The translations under genes were made by a program, and so were the position numbers. 9,597 bases of DNA from an uncultured Methanobrevibacter sp. GTDB taxonomy: Archaea > Methanobacteriota > Methanobacteria > Methanobacteriales > Methanobacteriaceae. Below are positions 6,449-9,597 of this stretch, piece after piece. The notes beneath the pieces are model-generated. The model saw nothing but the letters and a program-made list of their open reading frames with translations, did not search any database and was not told the origin of the DNA. Location of the stretch: the NCBI GenBank assembly GCA_902782595.1, contig CACZNW010000111.1:1-9597 (forward strand). The letters are read 5' to 3'. Numbering within the stretch: position 1 is the first letter of the stretch; each line of letters begins with the position of its first letter.

Positions 6449-6495
6449 GTAAAAAAAACAAACTATTAGTGAATTAACTAAACTAAGGCGATACC

Positions 6496-7233
6496 ATGAA
6501 ATATAATGAAAATAACTTAAATGAAATAATTTTTCATATTAAATTTCCTCCATTACCTAAATTACATTCAGATAATCAGGAAGGCATTTTGGAATTTCAT
6601 GAACATTTAAAAAATGAATTTCCAAATCTGAATATTGAAAAAAATAAAAAATTTAAATATAATGCAGACAGCAGCGGAAAATTAGATGATGATAACATCC
6701 ATGAGGACCCCATACGATGGATTCTATCAGATGACCAGAAGGAAATCCGAATTTCAGACAGAGAATTAGTTTTAACATATGATGGCGAAATATATATCGG
6801 GTTAAATGATTTTCTAAAAGATGTAGATTTAATCCTCGGAGAGTTAGATAAATACGATTTAAAAATTGTTAACTGTATTGGTCTTAGATATATCAACCAA
6901 ATCGAAATTTCCAATGAAAAGTTAATAGATGAATATTTCAACCCTAACCTTCATTTAAAAAAAGACGAATTCAGTAAGGAGGAATTTGTTGAATCACTAA
7001 CTAAGACAGACCTTATTGTTGATGATTATTATTTAATATTGAAATATGGTCGTTTCAATCCGGATTATCCTAATAGAACATCAAAAAAGGATGTGATACT
7101 GGACTATGATTGCATACTCGATTATGATGAAGAAATAGAATATATCATAGCAAACCTAATTAAAATGCACAAAATTATCATAAAAAGATTTGAATCCGAC
7201 ATTAAGGATAAATTAAGGAAAAAAATGGAGTGA
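6496..7233 (+). CDS. TIGR04255 family protein (function unknown)
   Basis: The 245-residue product matches what I know of the sporadically distributed TIGR04255 family in length and layout. It starts with a short segment rich in F, I and P ending FPPLPKLH (17-24). A central block has a tryptophan and alternating strands, RWILSDDQKEIRISDRELVL (74-93). GLRYINQIEI (129-138) is the most recognisable family motif, and KYGRFNPDYPN (183-193) follows. The charged C-terminal helix HKIIIKRFESDIKDKLRKKM (225-244) fits the family's 'H..I...FE..I.D.LR..M' ending. There is no signal peptide or membrane segment, so it is cytosolic. It is the first gene of a tight three-gene group, with only five bases to the next start. 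Codons are much more AT-rich than in glf, which suggests recent transfer. The biochemical role of the family is not established. Confidence 0.7.
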   Translation: MKYNENNLNEIIFHIKFPPLPKLHSDNQEGILEFHEHLKNEFPNLNIEKNKKFKYNADSSGKLDDDNIHEDPIRWILSDDQKEIRISDRELVLTYDGEIYIGLNDFLKDVDLILGELDKYDLKIVNCIGLRYINQIEISNEKLIDEYFNPNLHLKKDEFSKEEFVESLTKTDLIVDDYYLILKYGRFNPDYPNRTSKKDVILDYDCILDYDEEIEYIIANLIKMHKIIIKRFESDIKDKLRKKME

Positions 7234-7238
7234 AACAA

Positions 7239-7352
7239 ATGGCAAAAAAGAAAAATAATAAAATAAGACTTCTAAGAGATTTAGATATAGACAGAACCCC
7301 CTATAGGATGGGAGGTCCCAGAATTATAAAAAAAATTAAAATCGACTGGTGA
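7239..7352 (+). CDS. 37-residue basic small protein
   Basis: The ATG at 7239 lies five bases after the TIGR04255 stop, with GGAG at 7227-7230. The frame closes at TGA 7350-7352, four bases before the next start. The product begins MAKKKNNKIRLLRDLDIDRT and is rich in Lys, Arg and Ile, with PYRMGGPRIIKKIK in the second half. It has no cysteines and no membrane segment. The tight spacing and the ribosome binding site support translation. The charge would suit binding to nucleic acid or to an acidic partner such as the neighbouring proteins. I do not recognise a family. It could also be a truncated piece of a larger gene. Confidence 0.5.
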   Translation: MAKKKNNKIRLLRDLDIDRTPYRMGGPRIIKKIKIDW

Positions 7353-7356
7353 AATT

Positions 7357-7925
7357 ATGAAATCAAAAATTGACTCAATTTATAGATTAAATGATTCAAA
7401 AAGAGCATTGCAAGGAGATATTTTAAAAAATATTGATATTCCAGCATATAATAAAATTTGGAGCTTAATAAACTGAAATTTGGAGTCATACTGTCTCAAG
7501 ATTGCGATTTAAATCAGGATTATAACTCCAGAGAATTTTTAAAAACAGTAAAGAAAGATGAAACTACATTGAATGATAAAATGATTCCATCAATTCTAAT
7601 ATGTCCTGCATATCCCGCAGAACAATTAAGATTAGGTACTCATTTAGCCTCAATTAATATGCCAATGACTAAAATAAGCAGTGCTAAAAAAACACCCTGG
7701 AGAAAAATTATTCAAAATGAAACACCACGCTATCATTTTTTAGGCGAATCTGAAGAATTTGAAATACCAGAATTAGTTTTAGATTTCAAAAGATATTACT
7801 CTTTATCAAGAGAATATTTATATAAAATCTACTCAAAATGTTATTTAGTTTCATTAAGTGAATTATATCGTGAAGATTTAACAAATAGATTTCATCATTA
7901 TCATTCACGAATCGGACTTCCCTAA
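7357..7925 (+). pseudogene. Frameshifted gene with QGDI and LSQDCDL motifs, unknown function
   Basis: Two overlapping frames read as one protein. From the ATG at 7357 the first frame gives MKSKIDSIYRLNDSKRALQG, then DILKNIDIPAYNKI, and stops at 7474-7476. The second frame is open through 7458 to the TAA at 7923-7925 and gives LELNKLKFGVILSQDCDLNQ onward. Moving back one base at 7458 joins them into 189 residues. The likely cause is loss of one T from the run at 7457-7459. The combination 'QGDI ... VILSQDCDL' across the break looks like one domain, which I recall from uncharacterised proteins in accessory regions. Downstream are ILICPAYPAEQLRLGTHL and a His-rich C-terminus FHHYHSRIGLP. The second frame's only nearby start would be TTG at 7458, without a ribosome binding site. 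It is the third gene of the TIGR04255 cassette. Confidence 0.6.
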
Positions 7926-7944
7926 TGACATTAAAACAAAACTT

Positions 7945-8106
7945 CTACTTCTTCTCGGAAGTTAAGTCTTCGCCATAAAAACGATAAAAATCGGCACAGA
8001 AATCACAAATAGGAAATTTCCCGTTTCTGTAATAACCGAGTTCCGCTTTGTTCATGTCGAACTGTTTGCCGCAGATAAAACATGTTTCTATTTTTTCATC
8101 TACCAT
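7945..8106 (-). CDS. Small protein with two CxxC pairs, probable zinc-binding
   Basis: The complement of 7945-8106 encodes 53 residues from an ATG at 8106 to a TAG. Cys9-x-x-Cys12 (CFIC, followed by GKQF) and Cys34-x-x-Cys37 (CDFC) form a four-cysteine set spaced by 21 residues, as in zinc ribbons and treble clefs. Between them is KAELGYYRNGKFPI, and the C-terminus is charged. AAGGTC (complement of 8113-8118) lies six bases before the start, a good ribosome binding site. The gene follows serB on the same strand 44 bases after its stop, beyond a terminator-like hairpin, so it may be expressed by readthrough or from its own weak promoter. The base composition resembles core genes, not the AT-rich cassette. 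Probable roles are nucleic-acid or protein contact. No specific family is recognised. Confidence 0.65.
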   Translation of the reverse strand: MVDEKIETCFICGKQFDMNKAELGYYRNGKFPICDFCADFYRFYGEDLTSEKK

Positions 8107-8116
8107 ACGAATGACC

Positions 8117-8157
8117 TTAAAAAAAGAAAATAGTAAGGTTAAATGGATATTTAACCT
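8117..8157 (-). terminator. Terminator of the serB fusion gene
   Basis: AGGTTAAAT (8136-8144) and ATTTAACCT (8149-8157) form a perfect 9-bp stem with a 4-base loop, overlapping the serB stop codon (complement of 8151-8153). On the minus strand it is followed by a T-rich run, TTTTCTTTTTTT (complement of 8119-8130), the classic layout of an intrinsic terminator. Confidence 0.65.
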
Positions 8158-9597
8158 ATATTATATTTTTGCAGGAGTAAGATTTCTTCAGTGGAAACTT
8201 TTCCACCCTGTTTGAATTTTTCGAAGATTTCCTGAGCTCTCTGTTTTTCTTCACGGTTTTTGTTGGCACCGGAAGATCCTTTGTTATCGGATTTTCTGCG
8301 TTTAGGTTTGTTGGAACCTAATCTTTTGTTGATAACATGGATGTCACTTAAGATAGCTTTAAATTCTTCGTGTTTTGCAGATGCATTTCTGCGTGCTTCA
8401 ATGAAGTTTTTGTGTGCTTCATCAGCTGCAGTTCTGATGTCATCGGTTTTTCTGAAGTATTTAAGCATTTCTTCATGTGCTGCCTGAGCTTTTTCTGAAA
8501 GTTCAATAACTCTCTGGTGTGCTTCTTCAGATTGTTTTTTGAGCTCTTCAGCTTCTGCTTTAACGGATTCATCTTCATGAATTTCCATTAACTGTTTTCT
8601 TAAGTCGTTAGCATTTTTAACAAGCTGATTTTCTTTTTTAATGTCAAGAACACGAGTTTCGATAATTTTATCGATTTTTTTAATCTCGTTTTCTATTTTC
8701 ACCTTGTTGCGTTTGCCTGAATTCCATTCGAGGTTTTTAATTTTGTTGTTAGCTTCGTTACGTTCTTTTTTAGCAGCTTCAACTTCTTTGTTGATTTCGT
8801 TACGTTCGTTCCTGTATTCAATAGCTTTGTTTAAGTTTTCTTTTAAGGATGCGTTTAATTCATCTCTTATTTTACGTTGTTCTCTAGCTATTTTATTGTA
8901 TTCTTCCCTTTCTTCAGCAACTTTAGCAATTTCAGCTTCTTTTTCATCTTTTTGTTTTCTTACACCTTCAATGGTGTCGGCAAGAACGAATTCAACTTTT
9001 TCTTCTTCAGCTTCTTCCTCGGATTCTTCTTCAGCTTCAACATCTTCAGATTCCTCTTCAGCTTCTTCACTGGCTTCTTCAGCTTCAGCTTCTTCTTCGG
9101 ATTCAGCTTCTTCAGCAACGTTTTCTTCAGCTTCCTGAGCTTCTACTTCTTCTTCTACAGTTTCTTCTTCAGCATCATCAGTGGTTAATTGATCAAGAAT
9201 TTCACATAAGACTTTGCACAAGTCTTTTTCATCTACAACAATATCAGCAATTTCCTTTACGGAATCTTTGGCATTGAATGCAATTCCGCATCCTGCTGAT
9301 TCAATCATGGAAATGTCGTTTGCGCCATCTCCAACAGCAACTACTTCATCCAAAGTAATTCCTGCCTCTTCGACGTGGTCTTTTAATACGTCAAGTTTGG
9401 AACCTGATACTAAAGGACCAGTCACTTCACCAGTTAATTTACCGTCTTCGACTGAGAAACTATTGGTATAAACTTCGTCAACGCCAAGTTTGCCCTTAAC
9501 CTTATCAGCCACTACATCAAAACTGCCACTAATGATAACAACATCTAAATCTTTTTCTTTCAAAGCATTGATGGTTTCTTCAGCTCCAGCCATTAAC
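8151..9597 (-). CDS. serB: Phosphoserine phosphatase (SerB) fused to an acidic linker and archaeal coiled-coil domain, 5'-truncated
   Basis: The frame runs off the right end; the ATG at 9593 is internal, and the HAD motif I (DxDxT) lies outside. Numbering from that Met, the phosphatase part (1-137) has motif II IISGSF (20-25), a conserved Lys region GSKLDVLK (64-71) and motif IV GDGANDISMI (88-97) with its metal-binding aspartates. SerB removes phosphate from O-phosphoserine, the last step of serine synthesis, in the cytoplasm. Residues 139-200 are almost only Glu, Ala and Ser. Residues about 205-430 are a long heptad-rich coiled coil like the uncharacterised archaeal coiled-coil proteins (COG1340), with KIKNLEWNSG near 285. 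The tail has a basic patch KPKRRKSDNKG and ends KVSTEEILLLQKYNIG. The fusion suggests tethering or an added scaffold role. Phosphatase identity is strong; the coiled coil's job is unknown. Confidence 0.88.
   Translation of the reverse strand, partial: LMAGAEETINALKEKDLDVVIISGSFDVVADKVKGKLGVDEVYTNSFSVEDGKLTGEVTGPLVSGSKLDVLKDHVEEAGITLDEVVAVGDGANDISMIESAGCGIAFNAKDSVKEIADIVVDEKDLCKVLCEILDQLTTDDAEEETVEEEVEAQEAEENVAEEAESEEEAEAEEASEEAEEESEDVEAEEESEEEAEEEKVEFVLADTIEGVRKQKDEKEAEIAKVAEEREEYNKIAREQRKIRDELNASLKENLNKAIEYRNERNEINKEVEAAKKERNEANNKIKNLEWNSGKRNKVKIENEIKKIDKIIETRVLDIKKENQLVKNANDLRKQLMEIHEDESVKAEAEELKKQSEEAHQRVIELSEKAQAAHEEMLKYFRKTDDIRTAADEAHKNFIEARRNASAKHEEFKAILSDIHVINKRLGSNKPKRRKSDNKGSSGANKNREEKQRAQEIFEKFKQGGKVSTEEILLLQKYNIG
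8994..9179 (-). repeat. Low-complexity Glu/Ala/Ser linker-coding repeat
   Basis: About 62 codons of the serB fusion gene use mostly GAA, GAG, GCT and TCC/TCT in irregular runs (TTCTTC-like on the plus strand). The encoded segment is strongly acidic and probably disordered. Such repeats change length easily by slippage, so linker length may vary among strains. It also creates spurious Ser- or Phe-rich open frames on the plus strand. Confidence 0.7.

Larger units (their letters stand above)
6109..6495. other. Intergenic region marking the switch to very AT-rich accessory DNA
   Basis: Between glf and the TIGR04255 gene lie 387 bases with no intact gene. They hold a minus-strand terminator-like hairpin (6144-6164), a 12-base palindrome (6173-6184), a minus-strand coding remnant (6197-6319), a 20-base palindrome (6374-6393) and the promoter of the next gene (6441-6448). 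GC content falls visibly here relative to the glycan genes. Confidence 0.6.

Noticed and set aside
7450..7462. Programmed -1 frameshifting at AAAATTTGG
   Set aside because: The zero-frame codons AAA ATT TGG do not match the X XXY YYZ arrangement and I see no stable downstream stem; a mutation or read error is simpler.
8641..9188. Plus-strand Ser-rich and Phe-rich open frames opposite the serB fusion
   Set aside because: They are shadows of the Glu/Ala/Ser repeat and coiled coil on the other strand; their composition is an artefact of GAA and TTC codons.
9591..9593. ATG at 9593 as the start of serB
   Set aside because: HAD motif I with the catalytic aspartate is missing and the frame continues to the window edge, so the gene is truncated by the window.
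1..9597. CRISPR arrays, tRNA or rRNA genes, insertion sequences
   Set aside because: No regularly spaced repeats, cloverleaf-like segments, rRNA-like conserved stretches or transposase motifs were seen in any intergenic region.

Overview
The window looks like the chromosome of a low-GC methanogenic archaeon of the order Methanobacteriales, most likely Methanobrevibacter or a close relative. The evidence is the AT-rich base composition, AT-rich TATA boxes with purine-rich upstream elements instead of bacterial -35/-10 pairs, archaeal-type ribosome binding sites, a protein of the coenzyme F420-0:glutamate ligase family, and a phosphoserine phosphatase fused to an archaeal-type coiled-coil domain. 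The genus is inferred; nothing here proves it.

Layout from left to right. Positions 1-660 hold the 3' part of a GHKL-ATPase/winged-helix regulator (COG2865-like). A gene-poor stretch of about 500 bases follows, with TGGACCC repeats and a decayed coding remnant. Next come a 394-residue CofE-family gene (+) and, convergent with it across a shared hairpin, a bacterial-type S-adenosylmethionine synthetase (metK, -). A two-gene operon (+) then encodes a family 2 glycosyltransferase and UDP-galactopyranose mutase (glf). Together they suggest synthesis of a galactofuranose-containing surface glycan. It ends in a strong hairpin.

From about 6110 to 7925 the DNA becomes very AT-rich and looks like an accessory insertion. 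It starts with a minus-strand coding remnant that still has its own terminator-like hairpin. It continues with a tight plus-strand cassette: a TIGR04255-family protein, a 37-residue basic protein, and a gene with QGDI and LSQDCDL motifs that appears to be broken by a -1 frameshift. This cassette is the best candidate for an undescribed system here. Its function is unknown and the frameshift may have inactivated it.

The right end is on the minus strand. The 5'-truncated gene for a SerB phosphatase fused to an acidic linker and a long coiled coil runs off the window. Behind its terminator lies a 53-residue protein with two CxxC pairs, probably zinc-binding.

The housekeeping functions (SAM synthesis, serine synthesis, cofactor-type ligase, surface glycan) are not obviously linked to one another. 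The region reads as core genes interrupted by two decayed or accessory patches (about 660-1100 and 6110-7925).
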